A stretch of DNA of 33,182 bases, taken from positions 1 to 33,182 of the IMG/VR virus record IMGVR_UViG_3300025896_000104. One strand, written 5' to 3'. Of the stretch, positions 5,499-13,410 are shown one piece after another. The stretch's first letter is position 1, and each line of letters opens with the position of its first letter. The position numbers and the translations under genes were made by a program. This DNA comes from a virus. The notes beneath the pieces were generated by a model that saw only the letters and a program-made list of their open reading frames with translations, did no database searches and was not told the origin of the DNA.

Positions 5499-5860
5499 CC
5501 GCCAAGCACGGTAAATTCATTGATGAGTACCTGTTGGACATGGATGCCAGCAAGGCCGCCATTCGTGCGGGCTACAGCTCAAACGGTTCGGCCGTGCAGG
5601 GTTATCGACTGCTACAGCGTAAAGATGTGCAAGAGGAAATTTCCAAACGCACTCAGAAGCTGTCGGCGGATGCTGGCTTTGACGCAACCATTATTTTGCA
5701 ACGCATCAATAACATCGCTTTGGAGTCGAAAGCTGACGGTGACTTCAAGTCAGCGCTTCGGGCCAATGAGTTACTGGGTAAGCATTTGCGGCTGTTCATT
5801 GACAGAGTGGAGCAAACGCACAGCGGAAATCTCACGCTGCTGACTGAGTTCCCAGAATGA
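5492..5860 (+). CDS. terS: Terminase small subunit
   Basis: The 122-residue protein has the standard small-terminase N-terminus: KHGKFIDEYLLDMDASKAAIRAGYSSNGSAVQGYRLLQRKDVQEEISKR, a helix-turn-helix that recognises the packaging site. A helical oligomerisation region follows. The length is typical of the Terminase_2 family. It overlaps the GIY-YIG remnant by a few bases and the large subunit by ATGA. It selects phage DNA and delivers it to the large subunit. Confidence 0.9.
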   Translation: MLAAKHGKFIDEYLLDMDASKAAIRAGYSSNGSAVQGYRLLQRKDVQEEISKRTQKLSADAGFDATIILQRINNIALESKADGDFKSALRANELLGKHLRLFIDRVEQTHSGNLTLLTEFPE

Positions 5861-7197
5861 GCGCGCCCAATGCCGCCGTGCGCTTTGGCCTGCCCATGCG
5901 CCAGTGGCAAAGTGAGTGTGCCAAGCTGGCACAAGGCAAGCGCTTTGTGGTGCTGGCTTTGCACCGGCGGGCGGGCAAGACCGAGATCGCGCTGAAGAAG
6001 CTGCTCGACGCTGCGGTCAAGAACACCCTGGACATGCCGCTGTACTTTTATGTGGCGCCTTACCTCAAGCAAGCCAAGACGATTGCCTGGGCACGGCTCA
6101 AGCAGATGGCGGCGCCCTTGCTGCCCTATGGCCACATCGAGATCATCGAAGGTGACATGCTGGTGCGCTTCCCGCACAACGGCGCCATCATCCGCATATT
6201 CGGCGCCGACAACCCGGATGCCATGCGCGGCGTGCGGCTCGATGGCGTGGTGGTCGATGAGGTGGCGCAGATCAAGGTCGAGGTCTGGGACGACATCATC
6301 CAGCCTGCGCTGGCTGACCGGCTGGGCTGGGCCTGGTTCATCGGAACACCCAAGGGCATCAACTTATTCTCGAATCTGTACTACCGTGCGCAGACCGAGC
6401 CGGATTGGGCGTCTGCCAGGTACACGGTCTACGACACCGACGCGCTGGACCCGGATGAGGTGGCCAGGCTTCGCCGAATGATGGCTGAGTCTGCCTTTGC
6501 GCGTGAGTTCTTGTGCGACTTCAGCGCGGCAGGCGATGACCAGCTGCTCAGCTTGACCGATGCCGAGACGGCTGCGCACAAGATCTACCCGCCGATGAGC
6601 ATGGACTACGCACCCAAGATTCTGGGCGTGGACCCGGCGCGCTTTGGCAATGACCGCAGCGTGATCTTTTCTCGCCAGGGTCTGGTGGCCTTCAACGCCC
6701 AGGTGTTTCGCGGCATAGACAACATGGACCTGGCTGGCCGGGTGGCTGCGCGCATTGAGGAGTGGCAGCCGGACGCTGTCTTCATTGACGCGGGCGCCGG
6801 TGCTGGCGTGATCGACCGGCTCAGGCAGCTGGGCTATGACGTGATCGAGGTCAACTTTGGCGGCAAGTCATCGAACATGCGCTACGTGAACAAGCGGACC
6901 GAGATGTGGCATGAGATGGCTGACTGGATCAAGGCCGGCGGCTCAATCCCGAACGACAACGGCCTCAAGCTGGAGCTGGCCACACCCACCTACAAGTACG
7001 ACGCGGCCAACCATATCGTGCTGGAGTCCAAGGACGACATCAAGAAGCGCATGCCAGGCGGTGGCTCGCCTGACCTGGCCGACGCGCTGGCCTTGACGTT
7101 CGCCTTCCCCGCGGTCAAGAAGCTGGACGGCCATGCCAAGTTTGCCGGCAAGCAGACGCGCAAGGAGTATGACCCTTATGAGTCGCTGAACGGTTAG
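5857..7197 (+). CDS. terL: Terminase large subunit
   Basis: The 446-residue packaging motor has an N-terminal ATPase with Walker A HRRAGKT (36-42), Walker B VVVDE (131-135) and the coupling motif GTPKG (163-167). The C-terminal RNase H-type nuclease has Asp259 in GVDPARFGNDRS, Asp311 in FIDAGAGAG, and PDLADAL (405-411) as the third acidic motif. It translocates DNA into the prohead and cuts it. Length and motif order are normal. The packaging mode (headful, cos or direct terminal repeat) cannot be told from this. A GGTGCGCGTAAC element begins one base after its stop. Confidence 0.95.
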   Translation: MSAPNAAVRFGLPMRQWQSECAKLAQGKRFVVLALHRRAGKTEIALKKLLDAAVKNTLDMPLYFYVAPYLKQAKTIAWARLKQMAAPLLPYGHIEIIEGDMLVRFPHNGAIIRIFGADNPDAMRGVRLDGVVVDEVAQIKVEVWDDIIQPALADRLGWAWFIGTPKGINLFSNLYYRAQTEPDWASARYTVYDTDALDPDEVARLRRMMAESAFAREFLCDFSAAGDDQLLSLTDAETAAHKIYPPMSMDYAPKILGVDPARFGNDRSVIFSRQGLVAFNAQVFRGIDNMDLAGRVAARIEEWQPDAVFIDAGAGAGVIDRLRQLGYDVIEVNFGGKSSNMRYVNKRTEMWHEMADWIKAGGSIPNDNGLKLELATPTYKYDAANHIVLESKDDIKKRMPGGGSPDLADALALTFAFPAVKKLDGHAKFAGKQTRKEYDPYESLNG

Positions 7198-7198
7198 C

Positions 7199-7231
7199 GG
7201 TGCGCGTAACCGGCTGACCAGCCGCCACCAT
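7199..7231 (+). promoter_or_regulatory. Late-module element, copy 1 (GGTGCGCGTAAC + hairpin)
   Basis: The exact 12-mer GGTGCGCGTAAC (7199-7210) is followed by CGG, and GCCAC lies at 7224-7228. The same layout recurs at 16626 and 27081. A hairpin CGGCT-GACC-AGCCG (7211-7224) lies directly after the 12-mer. The ATG of the cupin-like gene follows 47 bases after the 12-mer. There is no T-run, so this is not an ordinary terminator. A promoter, an RNA processing site or an antitermination signal are the options. Confidence 0.65.
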
Positions 7232-7257
7232 GCAGCCTACGAATAACCGAGGCTGAC

Positions 7258-7752
7258 ATGAGCGAACAAGCAGAGACAGCAACCGAGATGGTGGGTGAGA
7301 CGGCATCCGTGCTGTCGCTGCTGCCTGCTGGTGGCACGCTTGAGGACAAGATCTTCGCGCTCGAAGCCATGATGCTCGAACATCCGCAAGTCGATACACC
7401 ACTGCGGCACTGGTTCTGCAATGGCATGTATGCGCGTGAGTTCTCAGTCCCTGCTGGCACGCTACTGACCGGCGCCATTCACCTGGATGACTCGATTGCA
7501 GTGATGCAGCAAGGCCGCGTCCGCGTGGTCAATGCCGATGGCACTGAGCAGGACATCACGGCACCGGCCACCTTCATTCAATCAGCTGGCCTCAAGCGCA
7601 TTGGCCTGGTGATGGAGGACATGGTCTGGACCACTTTCCACGCCTGCAAGGCCACAACGGTTGAAGCCGCTGAGCTGGAGCTGGTGACGAACGAGCGCGC
7701 AGCACCCCTACAACTTACCGGCCGTGTGCGGCTGACAGGAGAAAACCCATGA
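7258..7752 (+). CDS. Cupin-like phage structural-region protein
   Basis: The 164-residue protein has an N-terminal helical stretch (to about residue 45), then a small jelly-roll pattern: RHWFCNGMYAREFSVPAGTLLTGAIHLDDSIAVMQQGRVRVVNADGTEQDITAPATF. This looks like the cupin-fold proteins encoded between terminase and portal in podoviruses with BPP-1- or T7-like heads. Glycine turns and beta spacing fit a cupin, but the usual metal-binding His set is incomplete, so it is more likely structural than enzymatic. It is the first gene after the GGTGCGCGTAAC element and overlaps the next gene by ATGA. Confidence 0.65.
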   Translation: MSEQAETATEMVGETASVLSLLPAGGTLEDKIFALEAMMLEHPQVDTPLRHWFCNGMYAREFSVPAGTLLTGAIHLDDSIAVMQQGRVRVVNADGTEQDITAPATFIQSAGLKRIGLVMEDMVWTTFHACKATTVEAAELELVTNERAAPLQLTGRVRLTGENP

Positions 7753-8057
7753 GCTTCATGATCGCCGCCGTCACCGTGATGGCCGCAAGCACTTACATGC
7801 AGTACGACCAAGGCAAGAAGGCGGCTGCCGCACAGCAACAGGCTGCCACCCAAGCCACGACAGCAGCAACCAAAGCAGCTGACCAAGCGGACCAGGCCAA
7901 CAACGCAGCCAATGCCAAGCAGCCAGACATTGCGGCATCGTCATCGGCTAACAGCTTGGCAGCCAAGGGCGGGGTCGGCGGCACGATGCTGACCGGCTCG
8001 CAAGGCGTAGACCCCAACAGTTTGTTGTTGGGCAAGAAAACATTATTGGGGAGCTGA
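7749..8057 (+). CDS. Small virion-region protein with GGTMLTG/KTLLG tail
   Basis: The 102-residue protein has a hydrophobic start (SFMIAAVTVMAASTYM), an Ala/Gln-rich coiled stretch (about 25-70) and a C-terminal motif GGVGGTMLTGSQGVDPNSLLLGKKTLLGS. The next gene ends with the same GGTMLTG ... LGKTTLLGG pattern. I recall such tails from short proteins just upstream of podovirus portal genes; their function is not established. The shared tail suggests a common docking site, possibly on the portal or inside the head. Confidence 0.6.
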   Translation: MSFMIAAVTVMAASTYMQYDQGKKAAAAQQQAATQATTAATKAADQADQANNAANAKQPDIAASSSANSLAAKGGVGGTMLTGSQGVDPNSLLLGKKTLLGS

Positions 8058-8059
8058 CT

Positions 8060-8374
8060 ATGTGCGGTGCAATTTCTAACGTACTCGGTGGTGGCGTGAC
8101 GGGTTTACTCGGCTCAATATTTGGCGAGAGCGGTCAAGCCGCACCTGCCGCACCTGCCGCACCCGCAGCAGGTACTACAGCCGCCGGAACTGCGACAGCA
8201 GCAACAACCGCTGACGCCGGAGCGCAAACAGCCAAGACCGCAAACATCAACGGCGGCACCAACACGGTAGGCCGTGCAGATGGCGGCAGCGGCGGTGGTG
8301 GCGGCACGATGCTGACCGGCGGCTCAATGACGGCCGGCGCCGCGTTGGGCAAGACCACTTTGCTGGGCGGCTAA
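8060..8374 (+). CDS. Second small protein with GGTMLTG/KTTLLGG tail
   Basis: This 104-residue, Ala/Gly/Thr-rich protein begins MCGAISNVLGGGVTGLLGSIFG, a hydrophobic segment like those of podoviral head proteins. A low-complexity linker with three APA-type repeats follows. It ends GGGGGTMLTGGSMTAGAALGKTTLLGG, matching the tail of the preceding protein. The two are not alike elsewhere, so the tail behaves as a shared module. It starts two bases after the previous stop and precedes the portal gene by three. A role in portal or head assembly is inferred only from position. Confidence 0.6.
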   Translation: MCGAISNVLGGGVTGLLGSIFGESGQAAPAAPAAPAAGTTAAGTATAATTADAGAQTAKTANINGGTNTVGRADGGSGGGGGTMLTGGSMTAGAALGKTTLLGG

Positions 8375-8377
8375 GCC

Positions 8378-10048
8378 ATGTCCGAGATCGCACCACGCGA
8401 CAGGATTTACACCCGATGGGGCGCGCTCAAGTCTGAGCGCTCGACCTGGTGGGCGCACTGGTCTGAGATCAGTGACTTTGTGCTGCCACGGGCTGGCCGC
8501 TTCTTCATTCAAGACCGCAACCGCGGCCAGAAGCGGCACAACAACATCTATGACAACACCGGCACGCAAGCGCTGCGTGTGCTGGCTGCCGGAATGATGG
8601 CCGGTATGACTTCACCGGCGCGGCCGTGGTTCAGGCTGGCCACACCAGATGCCGACCTGAACAAGTCGCCGGCGGTCAACCTCTGGCTGAGCCAGGTCAC
8701 CAAGCTGATGCTCGACATCTTCGCCAAGTCGAACACTTACCGAAGCCTGCATTCGGGCTATGAGGAGCTGGGCGCCTTTGGCACCATGTCCAGCATCATC
8801 ATGCCGGACTACCAGAACGTCATTCACCACTACCCGCTGACCACCGGCGAGTACTGCCTGGCACAGAACTGGAAGGGCGAGATCGTCACCATGTACCGCG
8901 AGTTTCAAAAGACCGTGGGCGAGATGGTGACTGAGTTTGGCCGCGACAAGTGCAGCACATCCGTGCAAAACCTCTGGGACCGGGGCAGCCTGGACCAGTG
9001 GATCACCATCGTGCATGCCATCGAGCCGCGCACCGACCGCGACACCAGCAAGCGCGACAGCCTGAACATGGCTTTCAAGTCGGTCTACTTCGAGATCAAC
9101 GGCAACAAAGATGCTTACCTGAGTGAGTCGGGCTTCAAGAACTTCCCTGCATTGGCTGCGCGTTGGGCCACCAGCGGCGGCGACATCTATGGCAACAGCC
9201 CGGCGATGGACGCGCTGGGTGACATCAAGCAGCTGCAACATGAGCAAATGCGCAAGGCCCAGGGCATTGACTACCTGACCAAGCCACCTCTGCAAGTGCC
9301 GGCCAGCATGAAGGGCCGTGATGTGGACACGCTGCCGGGTGGCATCACCTTTGTAGACCAAGCCGGACCCGCGGGCGGCATCCGCACCGCGTTCGATGCA
9401 CGCATTGACTTGAGCCACCTGCTGGGTGACATCCAAGACGTGCGCGGCCGCATTCGTGGCGCGTTCTCTGCGGATCTTTTCTTGATGCTGGCCAACGGCA
9501 CCAACAGCGCGATGACCGCGACCGAAGTGGCTGAGCGGCATGAAGAAAAGATGCTGATGCTGGGGCCGGTGGTTGAGCGCTTGCACTCCGAGATGCTGGA
9601 CCCGCTGATCGAAACCACCTTCGAGCACATGCTGGCAGCTGGCATCGTGCCGCCTGCACCGCCTGAGCTGGCGGGCATGGACTTGAACGTGACCTATGTG
9701 TCGATGCTGGCCCAAGCCCAGCGCGCTATTGCCACCAACGGAGTTGACCGCTTCGTCGGCAACCTGGGCCAGATCGCCAGCTTCAAGCCGGACATTCTGG
9801 ACAAGTTCGACAGCGATGTCTGGGCCGACAAGTACAGCGACATGCTGGGCGTTGACCCTGAGCTCATCGTCGCCGGTGACAAGGTCGCGCTGATTCGCCA
9901 GCAACGTGCGCAGGCTCAGCAACAAGCGCAGCAAGCCGCGCAGATGGAACAAATGGCAGGCGCTGCTGGCAAGCTGGGTGGCGTGCAGACGCCTACCGGC
10001 AATGCGGGCAACGACGTCATGCAAGCCTTTTCTGGCTACACCACTTAA
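8378..10048 (+). CDS. Portal (head-to-tail connector) protein
   Basis: The 556 residues match the podoviral head-to-tail connecting protein family. The N-terminus RWGALKSERSTWWAHWSEISDFVLPRAGRF, then NIYDNTGTQALRVLAAGMMAGMTSPARPWFRLATPD, and later EEKMLMLGPVVERLHSEMLDPLIETTFEHML are characteristic. Twelve copies would form the ring at one capsid vertex through which DNA enters and leaves. The Gln/Ala-rich C-terminal tail (about 505-535) is a likely helical barrel. Position after terminase and before scaffold and capsid genes is the standard order. Confidence 0.93.
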   Translation: MSEIAPRDRIYTRWGALKSERSTWWAHWSEISDFVLPRAGRFFIQDRNRGQKRHNNIYDNTGTQALRVLAAGMMAGMTSPARPWFRLATPDADLNKSPAVNLWLSQVTKLMLDIFAKSNTYRSLHSGYEELGAFGTMSSIIMPDYQNVIHHYPLTTGEYCLAQNWKGEIVTMYREFQKTVGEMVTEFGRDKCSTSVQNLWDRGSLDQWITIVHAIEPRTDRDTSKRDSLNMAFKSVYFEINGNKDAYLSESGFKNFPALAARWATSGGDIYGNSPAMDALGDIKQLQHEQMRKAQGIDYLTKPPLQVPASMKGRDVDTLPGGITFVDQAGPAGGIRTAFDARIDLSHLLGDIQDVRGRIRGAFSADLFLMLANGTNSAMTATEVAERHEEKMLMLGPVVERLHSEMLDPLIETTFEHMLAAGIVPPAPPELAGMDLNVTYVSMLAQAQRAIATNGVDRFVGNLGQIASFKPDILDKFDSDVWADKYSDMLGVDPELIVAGDKVALIRQQRAQAQQQAQQAAQMEQMAGAAGKLGGVQTPTGNAGNDVMQAFSGYTT

Positions 10049-10065
10049 ACACCTAGGACACCGAC

Positions 10066-10374
10066 ATGGCCGACATGAACATCAAGAGCGACGACATGGC
10101 CACGGCTATGTCTGATTACAACTGCTGCCCAACGATCTACTTGAGCGATGACCAATGCGAGGCGCTGGGCATCACGACTGCACCGGCGCCAGGCACGGTC
10201 TACATGCTCAAGGTGCGCGCTGTCGCCACACGGGTGACCGCCGAAGTCGAAGAGGCTGACGAGGTCAAGACTGAAGGTAGCAAGCCTGACATCAGCTTGA
10301 GCCTGCAACTGTCTGACATCGAGATCATGCAGGGCGGCGGCCAGGACACGGCGGCCATGCTCTACGGCGATTGA
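10066..10374 (+). CDS. Capsid staple-like structural protein
   Basis: The 102-residue protein has the layout of small proteins called capsid staple proteins in podovirus annotation: a flexible N-terminus, YNCCPTIYLSDDQCEALGITTAPAPGTVYMLKVRAVATRV, an acidic loop, then ISLSLQLSDIEIM. Two adjacent Cys (about 20-21) are notable. It lies between portal and Bbp19-like genes. The role in stabilising capsid contacts is assigned by pattern memory and context, not by a diagnostic motif. Confidence 0.5.
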   Translation: MADMNIKSDDMATAMSDYNCCPTIYLSDDQCEALGITTAPAPGTVYMLKVRAVATRVTAEVEEADEVKTEGSKPDISLSLQLSDIEIMQGGGQDTAAMLYGD

Positions 10375-10390
10375 GCCGCGATTCATCTGC

Positions 10391-10419
10391 GTGTGGGTGG
10401 TGCGCGTAACACGCACACC
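10391..10419 (+). promoter_or_regulatory. Late-module element, copy 2 (palindromic form)
   Basis: GGTGCGCGTAAC at 10399-10410 is the left part of a near-perfect palindrome, GGTGCGCGT-AAC-ACGCACACC (10399-10419, one mismatch in 9-bp arms). An alternative stem pairs GGGTG/TGCG upstream with the right arm. The second conserved block (GCCAC) of the other copies is absent. The GTG start of the Bbp19-like gene follows 27 bases after the 12-mer, closer than in the other copies. Confidence 0.6.
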
Positions 10420-10437
10420 CGCCTTTAATCTCGCTTC

Positions 10438-10746
10438 GTGAACCACTACGACCCACTTGATATTGACAGCCAGGACAAGGTCCGCGCCGTGCGTGCAACG
10501 CGCGAACAGCTGGCCGACCAGGCCGATATTGATGACGTGAGGTGGTTGATGTCTTCTAAGCGCGGTCGGCGCATTCTGTGGCGCACGCTGGAGCGGGGTG
10601 AGGTTTTCAAACTCTCATTCAACACCAACAGCATGTCCATGGCGTTCGCCGAAGGTCGAAAGAACGAGGGTCTTCGCACCCTGGCTCTGATCCATACCGC
10701 AAGCCCTGACCTCTACGCCACGATGATGAAAGAGTCACGCGAATGA
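10438..10746 (+). CDS. Bbp19-like structural protein
   Basis: The 102-residue product contains DDVRWLMSSKRGRRILWRTLERGEVFKLSFNTNSMSMAFAEGRKNEGLRTLALIHTASPDLYATMMKESR, which is the conserved stretch of the Bbp19 family named from Bordetella phage BPP-1. The family sits just before scaffold and capsid genes and is probably a minor head component, but its biochemical role is not known to me. The start is GTG at 10438; no ATG is available near. It is the first gene after a GGTGCGCGTAAC element and overlaps the scaffold gene by ATGA. Confidence 0.8.
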   Translation: MNHYDPLDIDSQDKVRAVRATREQLADQADIDDVRWLMSSKRGRRILWRTLERGEVFKLSFNTNSMSMAFAEGRKNEGLRTLALIHTASPDLYATMMKESRE

Positions 10747-11396
10747 CAACCGAATCCCTTATGACTGACGGTGCCCAAACCACACCCGCCGCCACGTCGT
10801 CCCCCGCATCGACATCAACCCCAAGCGCCCCTGTGACGCTTGCGGCTGATGCCGCTGCAACTCAGCAGGCACCTACCGATGCGGCAGCGGCTAACCCCGA
10901 AGTCAAGTCGGACGAGCCAGCCGCACCACCTGAGAGGGTGGCGCCTGAGTCGTACGAGTTCACTGCACCGGAAGGTACGCAGATGGACGAGGGCGCGCTC
11001 AGTGACTTCTCGGCTTTGGCCAAAGATCTCAAGCTGACCCAGGTGGAAGCGCAAACCGTGATCGACAAGATGGCGCCTGCGATGCAAGCCCGTCAAGCCG
11101 ACGCCATCCAAAAGGCTTCAGACGCCTGGGCGGCGAGTGCATCGAGCGACAAGGAATACGGCGGCGACAAGCTGACCGAGTCACTGTCGTCCGCTAAGAA
11201 AGCGCTCGACGCTTTCGGCACGCCCGAGCTGCGCACTCTGCTGAACGACTCACGGCTTGGCAACCACCCGGAGGTTATTCGCCTTCTGGTGCGCGCCGGC
11301 AAAGCAATCAGTGAGGACCGCATGGTCACTGGCGGCGCAGGACCGGCAACGGCCAGCGCCAACACGGCCAAGTCCCTCTACCCAAATCAGTCTTAA
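10743..11396 (+). CDS. Capsid scaffolding protein
   Basis: The 217-residue protein lies immediately before the capsid gene. It has a disordered Ala/Pro/Ser/Thr-rich N-terminal third (to about residue 65), a conserved PESYEFTAPEGTQMDEGALSDFSALAKDLKLTQVEAQTVIDKMAPAM stretch, and a helical C-terminus ending in a short basic/neutral tail. This is the pattern of scaffold proteins of BPP-1-like and T7-like heads, which guide capsid assembly and then leave the shell. No protease motif is seen. Confidence 0.8.
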   Translation: MTTESLMTDGAQTTPAATSSPASTSTPSAPVTLAADAAATQQAPTDAAAANPEVKSDEPAAPPERVAPESYEFTAPEGTQMDEGALSDFSALAKDLKLTQVEAQTVIDKMAPAMQARQADAIQKASDAWAASASSDKEYGGDKLTESLSSAKKALDAFGTPELRTLLNDSRLGNHPEVIRLLVRAGKAISEDRMVTGGAGPATASANTAKSLYPNQS

Positions 11397-11408
11397 AAGG
11401 AAATTACC

Positions 11409-12428
11409 ATGGCTACTCTTGCATCTGGCGCTCTCACCCTGGCCGACTGGGCCAAACGTCTCGACCCCAACGGCCAAGTGCCCAAGGTGGCCGAGCTGCT
11501 TTCGCAAACCAATGAGATTTTGGAAGACGCGGTATTCATGGAAGGCAACTTGCCAACCGGTCACCGCCTGACCATTCGCACCGGCTTGCCACAAGTCTTC
11601 TACCGCATGATTAACCAGGGCGTGCCGACTTCCAAGTCCACCACCACCCAGATTGACGAAGCCTGCGGCATCTTGGAAGCCCGTTCGCACATCGACGTCG
11701 AGCTGGCTAAGCTCAATGGCAACACTGCTGCCTTCCGCTTGTCGGAAGACCAGGCCTTCATCGAGGCGATGAACCAAACCATGGCCGGCGCCATGTTCTA
11801 CGGCAACCCAGCGACCGACCCGCGTCAGTTCTTGGGCCTGCAAACTCGCTACAGCTCGCTGACCGCTGGCAATGGTGCCAACATCTTGGACGCTGGTGGT
11901 ACGGGCTCGAACAACGCTTCGATCTACCTGGTCGTTTGGGGCGAGAACACGGTCTTCTGCCCGTTTCCAAAGGGTACAAAAGCCGGTTTGATGCACCAGG
12001 ATCTGGGCGAAGAGTCAGTGCCTGACAGCAACAACAACTTCTTCCAGGCAATGCGTGCGTTGTATCAGTGGAAAAACGGCGTTGCGGTCAAAGACTGGCG
12101 TTATGTGGCTCGTATTGCCAACATCAACGTCAGCGACTTGACTGGCCAGTCTTCTACTCAAGCAGCCACGGCCGCGACGCAGATCATCAACTTGATGAGC
12201 CGTTCGCTGGACCGCGTGCCTAACTTGTCCATGGGCCGCGCTTGCTTCTACGCCAACCGCACCGTGTACTCGATGCTGCGCGTCGCTGCACTGAACAAGT
12301 CGAACGCTGCTTTGTCCATTGAAGCCGCATTGACCCAGTTCGGCACGCCTTACGCGCTGACCAAGTTCTTGGGTGTTCCGCTGCGCAAGGTCGATCAGCT
12401 GCTCAACACCGAAAGCCGAGTGGTCTAA
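11409..12428 (+). CDS. Major capsid protein (BPP-1-like, HK97 fold)
   Basis: The 339 residues fit the capsid protein family of BPP-1-like podoviruses: LTLADWAKRLDPNGQVPKVAELLSQTNEILEDAVFMEGNLPTGHRLTIRTGLPQVFYRMINQGV at the N-terminus, the QIDEACGILEARSHID segment, and an HFK-like C-terminal beta region. A strong ribosome binding site (AAAAGGA, about 11397-11403) precedes the ATG, as expected for the most abundant virion protein. A stable hairpin follows the stop. It assembles on the scaffold into the icosahedral shell. The cement protein is encoded next. Confidence 0.92.
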   Translation: MATLASGALTLADWAKRLDPNGQVPKVAELLSQTNEILEDAVFMEGNLPTGHRLTIRTGLPQVFYRMINQGVPTSKSTTTQIDEACGILEARSHIDVELAKLNGNTAAFRLSEDQAFIEAMNQTMAGAMFYGNPATDPRQFLGLQTRYSSLTAGNGANILDAGGTGSNNASIYLVVWGENTVFCPFPKGTKAGLMHQDLGEESVPDSNNNFFQAMRALYQWKNGVAVKDWRYVARIANINVSDLTGQSSTQAATAATQIINLMSRSLDRVPNLSMGRACFYANRTVYSMLRVAALNKSNAALSIEAALTQFGTPYALTKFLGVPLRKVDQLLNTESRVV

Positions 12429-12431
12429 AGC

Positions 12432-12455
12432 AAACCGGGGCTTCGGCCCCTGTTT
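12432..12455 (+). terminator. Hairpin after the capsid gene
   Basis: AAAC-c-GGGGC-TTCG-GCCCC-t-GTTT forms a strong stem with a UUCG tetraloop three bases after the capsid stop. Only a short T-run (TGTTT) follows, so it may be a leaky terminator or an mRNA-stabilising 3' end that sets capsid mRNA apart from downstream genes. Confidence 0.65.
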
Positions 12456-12483
12456 CAAACCCCCATATTTTTAGGAAAACATC

Positions 12484-12975
12484 ATGATCCTCGACAACTT
12501 CTCCTTCCTCTCCGGCGCCGTCTCGGCAACGGGCGCATTGACTGGCCAATTGGTCACGACCAACAGCGCTGTTTCTACCAACACCATGGATCTTGGCCCG
12601 CTGACACTCGGCGGCAACCAAGCCGGTGATCTGGGTTCGGGCAATGACATTGCAGTCGCCTTCAGCATCTTGGTGGCGCCAGCAACGGCCACCACGGTTC
12701 AGTTCCAGTTGATCCAAGCCGACGACGCAGCTCTCACCAGCAACGTCCAGGTCATCAACCAGACCGATGCCTTCCCCATCGCCTCGCTGCCGGTCGGCAC
12801 GTTGGTTCCGCTGGGCGTTGACCAGGCTGCACCTTACGCACCGAAGCGTTACTTGGGTGTTCGCTACATCTCAACCGGAACAACGGTCACCGCTTTGTCG
12901 GTTACTGCTGCCCTGGTGAAAGACCTCCAATCGGCGAAGAACATCTTCTACAAGTCTGGTTTCGCAGTCCTGTAA
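12484..12975 (+). CDS. Bbp16-like capsid cement/decoration protein
   Basis: The 163-residue, beta-rich protein follows the capsid gene and resembles the Bbp16 family of BPP-1: LGPLTLGGNQAGDLGSGNDIAVAFSILVAPATATTVQFQLIQADDAALTSNVQVI, then PKRYLGVRYISTGTTVTALSVTAALV. In BPP-1 a jelly-roll cement protein clamps neighbouring capsid subunits on the outer surface; the same role is inferred here. AGGAAA precedes the ATG. It is bounded by hairpins on both sides and so is likely expressed as a short separate message as well as by read-through. Confidence 0.78.
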   Translation: MILDNFSFLSGAVSATGALTGQLVTTNSAVSTNTMDLGPLTLGGNQAGDLGSGNDIAVAFSILVAPATATTVQFQLIQADDAALTSNVQVINQTDAFPIASLPVGTLVPLGVDQAAPYAPKRYLGVRYISTGTTVTALSVTAALVKDLQSAKNIFYKSGFAVL

Positions 12976-12983
12976 GTGGGCTT

Positions 12984-13020
12984 GACCGCTCTGGCTCACA
13001 AGGCTGGGGCGGTCTTTTTT
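12984..13020 (+). terminator. Intrinsic terminator after the cement gene
   Basis: GACCGC and GCGGTC arms (12984-12989 and 13009-13014), extended by wobble pairs, are followed directly by six T. This is a typical Rho-independent terminator on the plus strand, within the 88-base gap after the cement gene. Confidence 0.8.
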
Positions 13021-13063
13021 CCTCCCATCCGTTAAACCCTTCCTCAATCACTGAAAGAAGACC

Positions 13064-13378
13064 ATGCCGAAGTACCGAGTCAAAGAGTTGTCCCTCATTG
13101 GGAATGAATTATTTCAAGCTGGCGCCGAAGTCGAGTACGACGGCCTGCCAGCTGAGAACTTAGAGCCATTGGACGACGAAGGTCGTGCCAAGGCCGCTGA
13201 ATACGTGCTGAGCAATGAAGCCCGAGTCAAACAAATGATGCTTGAAAACAGCGACAGCTCGGTCGGTGACCCCGCTGCCTTTGCCGGCGCAGTGGCTGCC
13301 GTCCTCAAAGGCTTGTTCGCTGACGGCTTGATCTCAGCGACGGGCACGGCCCGTAAGAAAACCGACAGCCTGGTGTAA
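13064..13378 (+). CDS. Small virion-region protein, unknown
   Basis: The 104-residue protein starts MPKYRVKELSLIGNELFQAGAEVEYDGLPAENLEPLDDEGRAKAAEY, a pattern common to short phage proteins encoded next to capsid genes and thought to be minor structural proteins. A helical C-terminal part follows, ending in a basic tail. GAAAGAAG before the ATG can serve as ribosome binding site. It is isolated between two terminators, so it may have its own message or depend on read-through. Confidence 0.6.
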   Translation: MPKYRVKELSLIGNELFQAGAEVEYDGLPAENLEPLDDEGRAKAAEYVLSNEARVKQMMLENSDSSVGDPAAFAGAVAAVLKGLFADGLISATGTARKKTDSLV

Positions 13379-13410
13379 CCCCGCCAGCCTGATGCTTGTA
13401 AAGTTTTTTG

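Noticed and set aside
8612-10024. A 470-codon open frame on the minus strand
   Set aside because: It lies wholly opposite the portal gene, is His/Arg/Val/Leu-rich in the way of a codon-position shadow in GC-rich DNA, and shows no domain.
11250-11996. A 248-codon minus-strand frame
   Set aside because: It is antisense to the scaffold and capsid genes, with no recognisable protein character.
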